Origin: Chloroflexi bacterium GWB2_54_36
GTDB taxonomy: Bacteria > Chloroflexota > Anaerolineae > Anaerolineales > Anaerolineaceae
Assembly (NCBI GenBank): GCA_001796355.1
Contig: MGMG01000082.1
Span: 1 to 60,926, forward strand
Direction: 5' to 3'
DNA length: 60,926 nt
Shown here in pieces: positions 42,938 to 52,324 of the stretch. The notes beneath the pieces were generated by a model. It saw nothing but the letters and a program-made list of their open reading frames with translations. It was not told the DNA's origin and did no database searches. The translations under genes and the position numbers were made by a program. Within the stretch, counting starts at the first letter, position 1. The number at the start of each line of letters is the position of its first letter.

Positions 42938-43417
42938 ATGGACATCCTACATCTTGTAGACCGGCTTGAAGAGCTCTTCAACGAAAGCAAACCCATCTGG
43001 TTTACCCACAGCGTGATTGTGGATGAAGACCGAATGCTGGACTTGATCGACCAGATGCGGGTGTCTATCCCTGAAGAAATCAAAAAAGCCCAGCAGATTA
43101 TCATCCAACGAGATCGGATCCTGGCACAGACACAGGAAGAATCCAGCCGCACGCTCAACATTGCCCGCGAAAAAGCGGATGTGCTGATCGACCGCGATCC
43201 GGTCATTCAAGCTGCTCAGGTGCGAGGCGAACAGATCATCCAGCAGGCGCGGGCTGAAGCCGAAATAACCCGCCGTGAAGCGGACGAATATGTCCTGCAA
43301 ACGCTTTCGACGGTTGGCGAAGAGTTGGAGCGCCTGCTCAACCAGGTTCGCAACGGTGTCCGGACGTTGCAATCCGAACGCCAGCAGGCTCAAACTTCGC
43401 AGCAGCCTCCCAAATAA
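42938..43417 (+). CDS. Conserved coiled-coil protein of unknown function
   Basis: 159 residues with GGAGG upstream of the ATG. Residues about 45-140 are an uninterrupted Glu/Gln/Arg/Ala-rich helix expected to form a coiled coil, similar in composition to ATP synthase b subunits and DivIVA-like proteins, but with no membrane helix. The N-terminus MDILHLVDRLEELFNESKP and the WFTHSVIVDEDR stretch are a small folded head. Proteins of this type are conserved near coaD in several bacteria; I do not know a function. The strong bidirectional terminator after it ends the recG-coaD series. Confidence 0.75.
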   Translation: MDILHLVDRLEELFNESKPIWFTHSVIVDEDRMLDLIDQMRVSIPEEIKKAQQIIIQRDRILAQTQEESSRTLNIAREKADVLIDRDPVIQAAQVRGEQIIQQARAEAEITRREADEYVLQTLSTVGEELERLLNQVRNGVRTLQSERQQAQTSQQPPK

Positions 43418-43435
43418 GGCCATTACAATGAATAT

Positions 43436-43474
43436 AAAAAGCCCCCAGTGACCGTTACATCTCAGGGGGCTTTT
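43436..43474. terminator. Bidirectional intrinsic terminator between the coiled-coil gene and lon
   Basis: AAAAAGCCCCC (43436-43446) pairs with GGGGGCTTTT (43465-43474) around an 18-base loop. On each strand the GC stem is followed by a run of T. It ends both the plus-strand coaD/coiled-coil transcript and the minus-strand lon transcript. Confidence 0.85.
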
Positions 43475-43501
43475 CGTTTACAGTTGGCCTGGGAAATTTT
43501 A

Positions 43502-46027
43502 TTATCCCGCCTTCTCAGCCTCGGCTTTTCTTTCTGGCGTTGACTCAGTACTCGATTTGTCTTCCTTCTTGGGTTTTGCCCGCTTCGGCCGGGATTTCTT
43601 CTCGGTGGCTGGCCGCAGGGCTAATCCCAGCACCTGATCCATATGGGTCACCGGGACAATTTTCAAGTCCTGCCGCACCTTTTTAGGCAAATCGACCAGA
43701 TCCTTCATATTGCGCTCCGGGATGATGATGGTCTTCAAACCAGCCCGGTGCGCAGCCAATAGTTTTTCGCGGATGCCTCCAACGGGAAGCACCTTGCCGC
43801 GCAGGGTAATTTCACCGGTCATGCCGACTTCTTTTGAGATACCGCGTTCGGTAAAGGCGGAAATCAGCGCGGTAGCGATGGTGATGCCAGCGCTTGGGCC
43901 GTCCTTTGGGATGGCGCCTTCCGGGATGTGAATGTGAACGTCAAGGCGCTCAAACGCATCCGCCTCGATGTCCAGTTCCTTCGCCCGCGATTTCAGGTAT
44001 GACAAACCGGCCTGGGCGGACTCCTGCATCACATCGCCAATCTGGCCAGTGATCTGCATCGCGCCTTTGCCGTCTAGGATCAAGACTTCCACTGGCATAA
44101 TGTCGCCGCCACTTTCGGTCCATGCCAGCGCGGTCGCGACGCCAATTTCGTCCTGCATCTCTGCCTGGGTCTGGAAGAACTGCGGCGGCCCAAGGAACCG
44201 TTCTACTGTTTTGGGTATCAAATGGGTCGGGTAATGTTTTTTCTCCGACTTCAATCGCGCTATTTTGCGGGTCACCCGGCCAATTTCTCTTTCCAAGTTG
44301 CGCACGCCGGCTTCGTAGGTGTATTCACGAATGATTTTGGATAACGCCTGCTCCTGGAAAACGATTTCATTGTCTTCCAACCCGCTCTCTTCCACCTGGC
44401 GCGGGATCAGGAAGCGCTTGGCGATTTCCAATTTTTCCTCTTCGATGTACCCCGGGAACTCGATCACCTCCATTCGGTCGAGCAGCGCGGACGGGATATA
44501 CCCCAGGTAGTTAGCCGTGGTGATAAACATGACCTTCGAAAGGTCAAATGAAAGTTCCAGGTAATGGTCGGAGAAAGCGTGATTCTGTTCCGGGTCTAGC
44601 ACTTCGAGCAATGCAGCCGAGGGGTCGCCACGGAAGTCAGCACCCAGCTTATCGATCTCATCCAGCATAAACAGCGGATTGACTGTCCCGGCGCGGCGCA
44701 TGGTCTGTAGAATTCGCCCGGGCAGCGCCCCAATGTAGGTCCGGCGGTGACCGCGGATTTCAGCTTCATCCCGTACCCCACCCAGCGAGACTCGCACAAA
44801 TTTACGCCCCAAAGCCTCAGCGATCGACCGTCCCAGGGAAGTCTTTCCCGTTCCCGGGGCGCCAACGAAACATAGAATTGGTTGGCGCGGCTTGCGCGGT
44901 TTCAGACTGCGAACCGCAATATATTCTAGTATTCGATCTTTGGCTTTTCCCAGACCATAATGGTACTTTTCCAGGACGGCAGCGGCGTGCGCCACATCCA
45001 GGTTATCTTCCGACTCGACTGACCAGGGCAGTTCGAGGATCCAGTCCAGATAGGTACGAATGATGCCGACTTCGGGGGCCATGGCCGGCATTTGCTGCAA
45101 GCGGTCCACTTCCTTTAGCGCCGTGACGCGAACTTCATCCGGTAATTGGGCAGAGATCACCTTCTCCCGTAGTTCCAGGGTCTCCCGGGTAAAAATATCG
45201 CCTTCGCCGAGTTCTGTTTGGATGGCTTTCATCTGCTCGCGCAAATAGAACTCGCGCTGGCTGCGGTCCACCTCGGATTGGACGCGGTTCTGTATCTCGT
45301 CTTCCAGTTGCAACACGTCCAATTCCTGCGCCAGCAGCCAGTTGACCCGTTTCAGTCGTTCCATCGGATTGACCAGCATCAGCAGCGCCTGGCGTTCGTA
45401 GAACGGCAGCGAGATAGCTGTGGCAACCATATCTGCCAGCCAGCCGGGTTCGTGAATATTGACCGAAAACAGGTGCGCCTCATCCGGCAGGCTGCGGTCA
45501 AGCTGGACACAACGTTCGAAGAGATCGCGGGTCGTGCGCATTAAGGCTTCTGTCTGGCGTTTGACTTCAGTGGGCTCTTCGATCACCCGGGCACGAACCC
45601 GGTAGTGCGGTTCGAGTTGAACGAATTCCAATATCTCCAGGCGGCGCCGCCCTTGAATCAGGGCTGAATTATTGCCATCCGGGATATCCAGCAGACGGCC
45701 AACTGCTATTTCCATTCCGATGCTTAAGAAATCAGCCGGGGTAAGATCTTCTTTTTCCGGGTCTTTGGCAACCAGAGCGATCATGGTCTCAAAGCCAAAC
45801 TGGGCTTCCTGAATAGCCAGCAGGTTGGGTCCAGGCGTAATAAATATGGGTGCGACCATGCGCGGGAACACGACGATGTCGCGCATGACCATCGCCGGGC
45901 ACTCGATCACGCCGTCCTTATTCGGGACAGCATCCGGCATCTGGTATAGTTCCTCGGTACGCTGGTGCAGCGCCGAGCTAAATTCTTCGTTGTCGCGGTC
46001 TTTCTGAATCCAGTTATCTTTCTTCAT
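43502..46027 (-). CDS. lon: ATP-dependent protease Lon
   Basis: 841 residues from the ATG at 46027; a TTG at 46039 would add four. Lon degrades misfolded and regulatory proteins in the cytoplasm. The N-terminal substrate domain starts with MVMRDIVVFPRMVAPIF. The AAA+ module has FVGAPGTGKTSLGRSIAEAL (Walker A) and PLFMLDEIDKLGADFRGDPS (Walker B). The protease domain has the Ser-Lys dyad, Ser in IPKDGPSAGITIATAL and Lys in the GGIREKLLAAHRAG region. The C-terminus carries an extra 35-residue Lys/Glu/Pro-rich tail. Length is otherwise standard for LonA. Confidence 0.95.
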   Translation of the reverse strand: MKKDNWIQKDRDNEEFSSALHQRTEELYQMPDAVPNKDGVIECPAMVMRDIVVFPRMVAPIFITPGPNLLAIQEAQFGFETMIALVAKDPEKEDLTPADFLSIGMEIAVGRLLDIPDGNNSALIQGRRRLEILEFVQLEPHYRVRARVIEEPTEVKRQTEALMRTTRDLFERCVQLDRSLPDEAHLFSVNIHEPGWLADMVATAISLPFYERQALLMLVNPMERLKRVNWLLAQELDVLQLEDEIQNRVQSEVDRSQREFYLREQMKAIQTELGEGDIFTRETLELREKVISAQLPDEVRVTALKEVDRLQQMPAMAPEVGIIRTYLDWILELPWSVESEDNLDVAHAAAVLEKYHYGLGKAKDRILEYIAVRSLKPRKPRQPILCFVGAPGTGKTSLGRSIAEALGRKFVRVSLGGVRDEAEIRGHRRTYIGALPGRILQTMRRAGTVNPLFMLDEIDKLGADFRGDPSAALLEVLDPEQNHAFSDHYLELSFDLSKVMFITTANYLGYIPSALLDRMEVIEFPGYIEEEKLEIAKRFLIPRQVEESGLEDNEIVFQEQALSKIIREYTYEAGVRNLEREIGRVTRKIARLKSEKKHYPTHLIPKTVERFLGPPQFFQTQAEMQDEIGVATALAWTESGGDIMPVEVLILDGKGAMQITGQIGDVMQESAQAGLSYLKSRAKELDIEADAFERLDVHIHIPEGAIPKDGPSAGITIATALISAFTERGISKEVGMTGEITLRGKVLPVGGIREKLLAAHRAGLKTIIIPERNMKDLVDLPKKVRQDLKIVPVTHMDQVLGLALRPATEKKSRPKRAKPKKEDKSSTESTPERKAEAEKAG

Positions 46028-46069
46028 CCAATCGTCCAATCGGGTGAGTGCTTGCCCACCATAGATTTT

Positions 46070-47425
46070 TCAAGCATGTTTAAGGTTAATCTTTTTTTCA
46101 AACCAGTATTGGCGCGCGCCAGCCGCAATGAAGATGCTGCCTGTGATCACCAGAGCGCCATCCGGTTTCAGGTTGGCATACACTTGTTCGAGGGCGGACT
46201 CAAGCTGCGGATCGATAGCAACGGGCAGGCCAAATTTCTGTGCCGCTTCACCTAGCTGTACGGCGTCATAGGAGCGCGGATGCACGGATTGCGTGACCAT
46301 GATGCTTTCTATCACCGGAGAAAGAGCACCCAGCATGCCGGTTACATCCTTGTCTTCGGACGCGCCAAAGACCAGCCCAACAGTCCGCCCGGGCAGATAA
46401 TCGCGAATGGTCTGAGCCAACTTTTCAGCCGAATCGAGGTTATGAGCTGAGTCGATTACCACCAACGGATCGTTCTGCAATATTTCAAAGCGTCCCGGCC
46501 AGGAAACAGAGGCAAAACCTTGCTTGATACTCGCGCTACTGATTTTTATGCCTGTCTTGTGTAAAACCTTCAATGCAGCATAAGCAGTCAGCGCATTTTG
46601 CACCTGATGCGCGCCCAACAACGGCAGGCTGAAGGAGGTCGCTCGGCTGTTTCCGTTCGTTCCGGCTGCGGGTCGGATTGTAAACTCTTGCCCGGCAAGA
46701 GAATGTTGCGTCAGGCTGGCAAAATAGGCATCATCGGTGAAAAGGATCGGGGCGCGGCGCTCTTTCGCTATTTTTTTCAGCACCGCTGCTGCTTCCGGTT
46801 TTTGATACGCAACTACGACCGGCCGGCCAGGCTTGATGATACCGCCCTTCTCGACCGCAATTTTTTCCAGCGTGTCCCCCAGCACGTTCATATGGTCCAT
46901 GGACAGTGAGGTGATGACCGACACCAGTGGATCGACGATATTGGTCGCGTCCAACCGGCCGCCCAGCCCGACCTCGATGACCGCAATATCCACCTTTTCC
47001 TCAGCAAAGTACAGGAACGCAGTCGCCGTCGTCAATTCGAAGGTCGTCAGCTGTTCGATTTTGGCAACTTCAGGTTTTAATCGTTCGACCAATTCCACCA
47101 GCCGCTCATGCGAAACCGGCTGGCGGTTGACCTGAATCCGCTCGGTGTAATCCACCAGGTGCGGCGAGGTGTAAAGCCCTACCTTATACCCGGCTTTTTG
47201 CAATACGCTGGCAATCATCGCGCTGGTGGAGCCTTTGCCCTTGGTTCCGGCAACATGCACCACCGGGTACTGCCTGTGCGGTGAACCCAATGCCGCGGCC
47301 AACGCTGCCATCCGCCCCAGATCAAATTTCTCTGGCGAGTAGCGCAGACTGCGCGTCAGGCTGTAATCCACAAAGCTGTACAGGTAATCCAGCGTGCTTT
47401 GGTAAGCAGCTTCCACATTTTCCAT
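46070..47425 (-). CDS. folC: Folylpolyglutamate synthase/dihydrofolate synthase
   Basis: 451 residues. FolC adds glutamate to dihydropteroate and to folates. The Mur-ligase-like ATP loop is VHVAGTKGKGSTSAMIASVL (residues about 55-74). SPHLVDYTERIQVN, the GGRLDATN omega loop with VGLGGRLDATNIV and VIDSAHNLDSAEKL in the C-terminal domain are family marks. Length fits. It precedes lon on the same strand by about 40 bp, so co-transcription is possible. The start is divergent from the DUF503 gene. Confidence 0.95.
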   Translation of the reverse strand: MENVEAAYQSTLDYLYSFVDYSLTRSLRYSPEKFDLGRMAALAAALGSPHRQYPVVHVAGTKGKGSTSAMIASVLQKAGYKVGLYTSPHLVDYTERIQVNRQPVSHERLVELVERLKPEVAKIEQLTTFELTTATAFLYFAEEKVDIAVIEVGLGGRLDATNIVDPLVSVITSLSMDHMNVLGDTLEKIAVEKGGIIKPGRPVVVAYQKPEAAAVLKKIAKERRAPILFTDDAYFASLTQHSLAGQEFTIRPAAGTNGNSRATSFSLPLLGAHQVQNALTAYAALKVLHKTGIKISSASIKQGFASVSWPGRFEILQNDPLVVIDSAHNLDSAEKLAQTIRDYLPGRTVGLVFGASEDKDVTGMLGALSPVIESIMVTQSVHPRSYDAVQLGEAAQKFGLPVAIDPQLESALEQVYANLKPDGALVITGSIFIAAGARQYWFEKKINLKHA

Positions 47426-47587
47426 CTAGAATCCGTCCGGCGTGCTGAATAATATGCAGGGATTGTAACCAACCGCACCTCTTTTCGCAAGCGATTGACA
47501 GCGATTGACAGTTTACCCCGTCCAATCTTCTGGACGCTTGACCGCACCTGCAGGTCGTGTCACAATTATCCGGCAAGGTTGAACCTA

Positions 47588-47872
47588 ATGGCAATCGGAA
47601 TTCTCACCTTACACCTGCAGCTTCCAGGTTGTACTTCGTTGAAAGAAAAACGCAGCCGGATCAAACCGGTGCTGGCGCGGCTGCACCGTGAATTTAATGT
47701 GTCAGCCTCTGAAGAGGGTTTCAATGACCGCTGGCAGGAAGCGCGGTTGGTATGCGCTATGGTCAGTAATGACGCCAGTTTTTCCCGCCAGGCGTTACAA
47801 ACCGTACTCAGCTTTACCGAAGAGCATTTTCCCGATCTTTACATTCTGGAACATCGCATCGAAATCTTGTAA
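47588..47872 (+). CDS. DUF503 family protein (YlxP-like)
   Basis: 94 residues from the ATG at 47588, where the family begins (MAIGILTLHLQLPGCTSLKE). SLKEKRSRIKPVLARLHREFNVSASE is the family's conserved core. The fold is a small alpha/beta ferredoxin-like domain. YlxP lies in the nusA-infB-rbfA region of Firmicutes and is thought to be ribosome-linked, but no function is established. It is 14 bp before the SDR gene, in the same direction. Confidence 0.88.
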   Translation: MAIGILTLHLQLPGCTSLKEKRSRIKPVLARLHREFNVSASEEGFNDRWQEARLVCAMVSNDASFSRQALQTVLSFTEEHFPDLYILEHRIEIL

Positions 47873-47886
47873 TCAAGGATAATTGT

Positions 47887-48675
47887 ATGGATCTCAAACT
47901 AAATGGAAAAATTGCGCTGGTGACCGGGTCGAGCCGCGGCCTGGGGTTTGCGGTTGCCCTGTCGCTGGCCGAAGAAGGCGCTCAGGTGGCCATCAACAGC
48001 CGCAACACCGCCGAAGCCACCAGCGCGGCCCAACGCATCCATCACGCGACCGGCGCCAGGGTATTGCCATTGATCGCCGATGTCACCGCTGCTGCCTCGG
48101 CGGACTACCTGGTTTCCGAGACAGTCCAATATTTTGGCGGGCTGGACATTCTGATCACCAATGCCGGCGGGCCGCCGTCCGGACCCTTTGAATCCTTCGA
48201 TGACGCGACCTGGCAGCACGCAATTGAATCATCGTTCCTGAGTCACGTGCGCCTGATTCGGGCAGCCTTGCCGCATTTGCGGAAATCTACCACCCCATCG
48301 GTTCTGACCCTCACCTCGTACTCGGTCAAGCAGCCGATACCCAACCTGGTGCTCTCTAACAGCATTCGCGCCGCCACGGCCAGCTTGACCAAAACGCTCT
48401 CTCTTGAACTGGGGGCTCAGGGCATCCGCTTCAACTCCATTCTGCCCGGCTGGACAGAGACTGAGCGCGTTACCGAATTGATGAAATTCCGGGCCGATTC
48501 CAACGGTACCACCATAGCAGAGGAAATTAACCGCCAGGCGCAGGTTATTCCGCTCGGACGCCTGGCCCAGCCCGAGGAATTTGCCCGGGCAGCCGTGTTT
48601 TTAGTCTCACCAGCCGCCAGCTACATCAACGGCGTCATGCTGCCGGTCGATGGCGGTGCAATCCGGGGTGTCTGA
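47887..48675 (+). CDS. SDR-fold protein with altered catalytic residues (FabG-like, cd05344 type)
   Basis: 262 residues. The Rossmann loop VTGSSRGLGFAVA (12-24) and NAGGPP segment show a classical SDR fold that binds NAD(P). The usual YxxxK active site is SNSIR here: by alignment on the following TKTLSLEL helix, Ser157 replaces Tyr and Arg161 replaces Lys. This matches the known BKR_like_SDR_like subgroup (cd05344), described as lacking the full catalytic tetrad. It may be non-catalytic or use other residues. It ends with PVDGGAIRGV, like FabG. Likely in an operon with the DUF503 gene. Confidence 0.85.
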   Translation: MDLKLNGKIALVTGSSRGLGFAVALSLAEEGAQVAINSRNTAEATSAAQRIHHATGARVLPLIADVTAAASADYLVSETVQYFGGLDILITNAGGPPSGPFESFDDATWQHAIESSFLSHVRLIRAALPHLRKSTTPSVLTLTSYSVKQPIPNLVLSNSIRAATASLTKTLSLELGAQGIRFNSILPGWTETERVTELMKFRADSNGTTIAEEINRQAQVIPLGRLAQPEEFARAAVFLVSPAASYINGVMLPVDGGAIRGV

Positions 48676-48777
48676 CAAATACCAGGCGAGCGCGTTATTT
48701 CGGACAGAATCGGGTACAATTGGGGCGCTCCCTTTGGCATGGACTTCCCCCTTATTTACCGGTATCGGAGAGAAATA

Positions 48778-50694
48778 ATGACATTTGACCATACGATGCT
48801 GCAAAAGCAGCTGGAACGCATCCTGCCCACCGTTCAAAAACCCGGTCGTTATGTTGGCGGTGAACTCAACCAGATCGTCAAAGACTGGGACGGCGTTGAG
48901 ACGCATATCGCGCTCGCCTTCCCGGATATTTATGACCTTGGCCTGCCGAACCTCGGGTTGGCCATTCTGTATCAAACCCTAAACGCCCGCGAGGATGTCT
49001 TTGCCGAACGGGTTTACAGCCCCTGGACGGACATGGAATTGGCTATGCGCAAATCGAGCATCCCTTTGTATGCGCTTGAGTCTCACCGTCCAATCGCTGA
49101 CTTCGATATTCTGGCTCTCACCTTGCCGTACGAGACGCTGTATACCAACACGCTCAACCTGCTCGACCTGGCGGGAATTCCGCTATATGCTGCGCATCGC
49201 TCGGATCAGCACCCGCTGGTAATTGCCGGCGGGCATGCCTGCTACAATCCCGAGCCTATGTCAGCTTTCATCGATGCCTTTGCCATTGGCGAGGGCGAGG
49301 AAATGATCCACGATATCGTAAATGCTTACCAGGCCTGGAAACGCAGCGGTCAGCCGCGCGCTACGCTGCTCAAAGCACTGGCGCATGTTTCCGGATTGTA
49401 CGTCCCCGCCTTATATGAGCCGGATTACCACCCGGATGGCACGCTGCGTGAGCTTCGGCCGCTTGACCCGGCAGCGCCGCGCAGGATCACCAAGCGCATC
49501 GTCGCCAAGCTGCCGCCCCCACCCACAAATTTCATTGTGCCATCCATCGACGTGGTGCATAACCGGGTCGCCGTCGAGATCATGCGTGGCTGCACCCGCG
49601 GCTGCCGCTTCTGCCATGCCGGCTTCATCAACCGCCCGGTGCGCGAGCGTCCGGTGGAAGAGATTCTGCAAGCAATACAAACCGCTCTCAAACAGACCGG
49701 TTATGAAGAAGTTGCTCTGTTATCCCTCTCATCTTCTGACTATACGCAAATTATTGATCTGGTGGACCAGGTCAGCAAGCATGCCAGCGAAAATCACCTG
49801 ACCATCTCCCTGCCTTCGCTGCGCATTGAGACCTTTTCCATCGACCTGATGGATAAGCTCAAAAGCTCGCGGCAAGGCGGCTTTACCCTGGCGCCCGAGG
49901 CTGCCACCGACCGCATGCGCGCCACCATCAACAAACCAATCGCGGCTGAGCAATTGCTCGAGACCGCCCGGGCCATTTACTCCCGCGGCTGGTCCACCAT
50001 CAAACTCTATTTCATGATCGGGCATCCCTCCGAAACACTGGAAGACGTGCGCGCCATCGTCGATTTGTGCAAGGCTGTTATCGCCGAAGGGCGTAAAATC
50101 ATTGGCAAACGCGCGGTATTGCATGCCGGGGTCAGCACCTTCGTCCCCAAACCGCATACCCCCTTCCAGTGGGCGCCGTGCGACACCCAGGAACAAATCC
50201 AGGCCAAACAGCAGCTTCTGCGTAGTGAATTGCGCGGGCCAGGCCTTAAAATGACCTGGACCAGCCCCAAAGATACCATGTTGGAGGCCTGGCTCTCCCG
50301 CGGCGACCGCAGGATGGCCGAGGTGATCTACAACGCCTGGCAGAATGGCGCGAAATTCGACGCCTGGCAAGATCAATACCGCTATGAAATCTGGCAGGTG
50401 GCCTTCGAACAGGCGGGGATCGACCCGGCATTCTACACGCACCGCATGCGCGCCGAAGATGAAATCTTTCCCTGGGATCACATCTCACCGGGCGTGCGCA
50501 AATCCTTCTTGTTGGGCGAATACCGCGCCAGCCAGACGCAATCCTTCCGCAGCGACTGCCGCGAGAGCTGCTTTGCTTGCGGCATTCTACCAACCTTTGC
50601 CGAGCTGCGCCGCGCAAACCCAGGCAAACACTGGATGTGCCCGGAAGTGCCCATCCGAAAGAAAAAAGCTGTGCTGGAACCTGTCGCATCATGA
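48778..50694 (+). CDS. Radical SAM/B12-like protein, TIGR03960 family
   Basis: 638 residues from the ATG at 48778, with GGAGAG upstream; an upstream in-frame start at 48739 is less likely. The first 230 residues resemble the B12-binding/UPF0313-like N-terminal part (FPDIYDLGLPNLG, GGHACYNPEPMS). The radical SAM cluster is RGCTRGCRFCHAG with Cys272, Cys276 and Cys279 (CxxxCxxC). A C-terminal ESCFACG motif adds more Cys. This protein is found in pair with the DUF2344 protein (next gene). Function is unknown; in other bacteria the pair lies beside rng and ribosomal protein genes, which hints at RNA or ribosome modification. Overlaps the next gene by ATGA. Confidence 0.9.
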   Translation: MTFDHTMLQKQLERILPTVQKPGRYVGGELNQIVKDWDGVETHIALAFPDIYDLGLPNLGLAILYQTLNAREDVFAERVYSPWTDMELAMRKSSIPLYALESHRPIADFDILALTLPYETLYTNTLNLLDLAGIPLYAAHRSDQHPLVIAGGHACYNPEPMSAFIDAFAIGEGEEMIHDIVNAYQAWKRSGQPRATLLKALAHVSGLYVPALYEPDYHPDGTLRELRPLDPAAPRRITKRIVAKLPPPPTNFIVPSIDVVHNRVAVEIMRGCTRGCRFCHAGFINRPVRERPVEEILQAIQTALKQTGYEEVALLSLSSSDYTQIIDLVDQVSKHASENHLTISLPSLRIETFSIDLMDKLKSSRQGGFTLAPEAATDRMRATINKPIAAEQLLETARAIYSRGWSTIKLYFMIGHPSETLEDVRAIVDLCKAVIAEGRKIIGKRAVLHAGVSTFVPKPHTPFQWAPCDTQEQIQAKQQLLRSELRGPGLKMTWTSPKDTMLEAWLSRGDRRMAEVIYNAWQNGAKFDAWQDQYRYEIWQVAFEQAGIDPAFYTHRMRAEDEIFPWDHISPGVRKSFLLGEYRASQTQSFRSDCRESCFACGILPTFAELRRANPGKHWMCPEVPIRKKKAVLEPVAS

Positions 50695-51329
50695 TGCGCT
50701 GCCGGATCACTTACCGCAAGACTGCGCCGCTGCGCTATACCGGCAATCTGGACATCCAGAAGATCTGGGAGCGCTACCTGCGCCGCGCCGGCTTGCCCGT
50801 CGCTTACTCGCAGGGCTTTCATCCCCAGCCGCGCATCCAGCAAGCCTGCCCGCTGCCATTGGGCTTCCTCTCGCAAGCAGAACTGGCCGACATCTACCTG
50901 GACAATGATACGCTGCGCCCGGATGACATTACCCGCTCGCTGCAAGCCATGCCGTATCCAGGGATTGAGATTGCAGCTGTGGAAGAGATTGATTTGACCG
51001 AAGCTACCTTGGCAGGCCGCGTCATTGCCACGGAGTATCTGGCTGAATGGATCGATCCACTAGATGCTGACCAGCTTACTTCCAAGGCGTCTGCACTACT
51101 CAACGCGCCGCAGTTGCTGCGTTCCCGTCGTGACAGGAATTATGATCTGCGTCCATTGATCGAAGCTCTGGAGGTCCTGCCAGCCGATTCCAGCCACAAT
51201 GCCATGCTGCGCATGCAACTATCTGCGCGGCAGAGTGCCACCGGACGCCCGGAGGAAGTCGTATCCGCGCTCGGATATGCCCCCTATGATGCACGCTTCA
51301 CCCGGACGCGTATCATGTTCACCCCTTGA
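50691..51329 (+). CDS. TIGR03936 (DUF2344) radical-SAM-linked protein
   Basis: 212 residues from the ATG at 50691, which overlaps the stop of the radical SAM gene (ATGA). The N-terminal MRCRITYRKTAPLRYTGNLD and AYSQGFHPQPRIQQACPLPLGF are the family's key segments. No catalytic motif is known. In many genomes the domain is fused to the C-terminus of the TIGR03960 protein; here they are two genes with translational coupling, which supports one complex. The next gene starts within 6 bp. Confidence 0.9.
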   Translation: MMRCRITYRKTAPLRYTGNLDIQKIWERYLRRAGLPVAYSQGFHPQPRIQQACPLPLGFLSQAELADIYLDNDTLRPDDITRSLQAMPYPGIEIAAVEEIDLTEATLAGRVIATEYLAEWIDPLDADQLTSKASALLNAPQLLRSRRDRNYDLRPLIEALEVLPADSSHNAMLRMQLSARQSATGRPEEVVSALGYAPYDARFTRTRIMFTP

Positions 51330-51334
51330 CCTCA

Positions 51335-52045
51335 ATGCCGGCATCCGAATCCCCTGCAAAGCACGACCTTCGATTTTTTCAGTGCAGCAACCCGAACTGC
51401 TCGCTGCGTTTTCCTGCCCCTGCCGAAAAGGCAGACTGGCTACTGTGCCCGCGCTGCAAATCACCAGCCCAACCGCTAGTTACCCGGGATGAGGTTGCCA
51501 GTCACAATCCGCGCCAGGAAGCTGCCAGTCCGCAACCGCATCTTGAGGTCCTGCTCGACAATATCCGCTCCACCTTCAATGTAGGCGCCATGCTGCGCAC
51601 CTCGGACGGCGCCGGAGTCAGTCATGTGCATCTGGGAGGCATCACGCCGCAGCCTGATAACCCGCGTATTGCCAAGGTCTCGCTGGGCGCTGAATTTGCC
51701 GTCCCCTGGAGCTACCATACCAACGGTTTGGCAGCCGTCCAGGAGTGCAAAACCCGCGGGCTGCAAATTTGGGCGCTCGAAATTATCCCGGGTGCCGTTT
51801 CGATTTTCGATATTCCGCCGGAAACAGCCGCTCAACCTGCGCTGCTGGTAGTGGGCAACGAGGTTGGCGGCATCGACCCGGGTATTCAGGAACTCTGCGA
51901 CCAAAGCTTTTGGATTCCCATGCAAGGTTATAAACGCTCGCTCAACGTTGCGGTCGCCTTTGGTATCGCGGTATACACCCTGCGGCATGCGTACCTCATT
52001 CGCGAAAATTCGCTTGACCCCCATCAAGTAAGCACGCTACAATAA
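51335..52045 (+). CDS. SpoU/TrmH-family RNA methyltransferase with N-terminal zinc ribbon
   Basis: 236 residues from the ATG at 51335 (a TTG at 51326 overlapping the previous stop is an alternative). Residues about 13-45 form a zinc ribbon (CSNPNCSLRFP and LLCPRCKSP). The SPOUT domain has the three SpoU motifs: LDNIRSTFNVGAMLRTSDGAG, LLVVGNEVGGID and IPMQGYKRSLNVAVAFGIA, with the Asn and Arg that hold SAM and the target ribose. It should add a 2'-O-methyl group to rRNA or tRNA. The ribbon may help bind RNA. It closes a three-gene unit with the radical SAM pair, which suggests a common RNA-related pathway. Confidence 0.9.
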   Translation: MPASESPAKHDLRFFQCSNPNCSLRFPAPAEKADWLLCPRCKSPAQPLVTRDEVASHNPRQEAASPQPHLEVLLDNIRSTFNVGAMLRTSDGAGVSHVHLGGITPQPDNPRIAKVSLGAEFAVPWSYHTNGLAAVQECKTRGLQIWALEIIPGAVSIFDIPPETAAQPALLVVGNEVGGIDPGIQELCDQSFWIPMQGYKRSLNVAVAFGIAVYTLRHAYLIRENSLDPHQVSTLQ

Positions 52046-52078
52046 ACCCGTTATTATATTTATGCCCGGAGCCCGCCT

Positions 52079-52303
52079 ATGCCAATTTATGAATATGTTT
52101 GCCAGGAATGCGGTATGCGCTTTGAGGCGCTGCGCCCAATGAAAGACGCCGATGTAGCCATCACCTGCAAAAAGTGCCATGGTTCGAATACTCAGCGCGC
52201 CTTATCGTTGTTCAATGCCACTTCCGGCGGCCAAACGGTCGCTGCATCCGGTGGATGCGGCAACTGTGCGGGCGGGTCGTGTTCATCCTGCGGTCATCAT
52301 TAA
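52079..52303 (+). CDS. FmdB-family zinc-ribbon protein
   Basis: 74 residues. MPIYEYVCQECGMRFEALRP followed by CKKCHG is the FmdB/CxxC_CxxC_SSSS zinc ribbon. The Gly/Cys/Ser-rich tail GGCGNCAGGSCSSCGHH adds Cys and His residues. The family is often called a regulator of formamidase, but no general function is shown. Start is preceded by CCGGAG. Confidence 0.9.
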   Translation: MPIYEYVCQECGMRFEALRPMKDADVAITCKKCHGSNTQRALSLFNATSGGQTVAASGGCGNCAGGSCSSCGHH

Positions 52304-52324
52304 CGCTCAAGCCAACCATACCCT

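Noticed and set aside
47495-47587. N-terminal extension of the DUF503 gene
   Set aside because: The family begins exactly at the ATG at 47588, and the extension is unlike any DUF503 member.
49729-50481. A 250-codon minus-strand open frame inside the radical SAM gene
   Set aside because: The plus strand encodes a protein with a full CxxxCxxC motif and family length. The antisense translation is low-complexity Gly/Ala/Pro with no domain.
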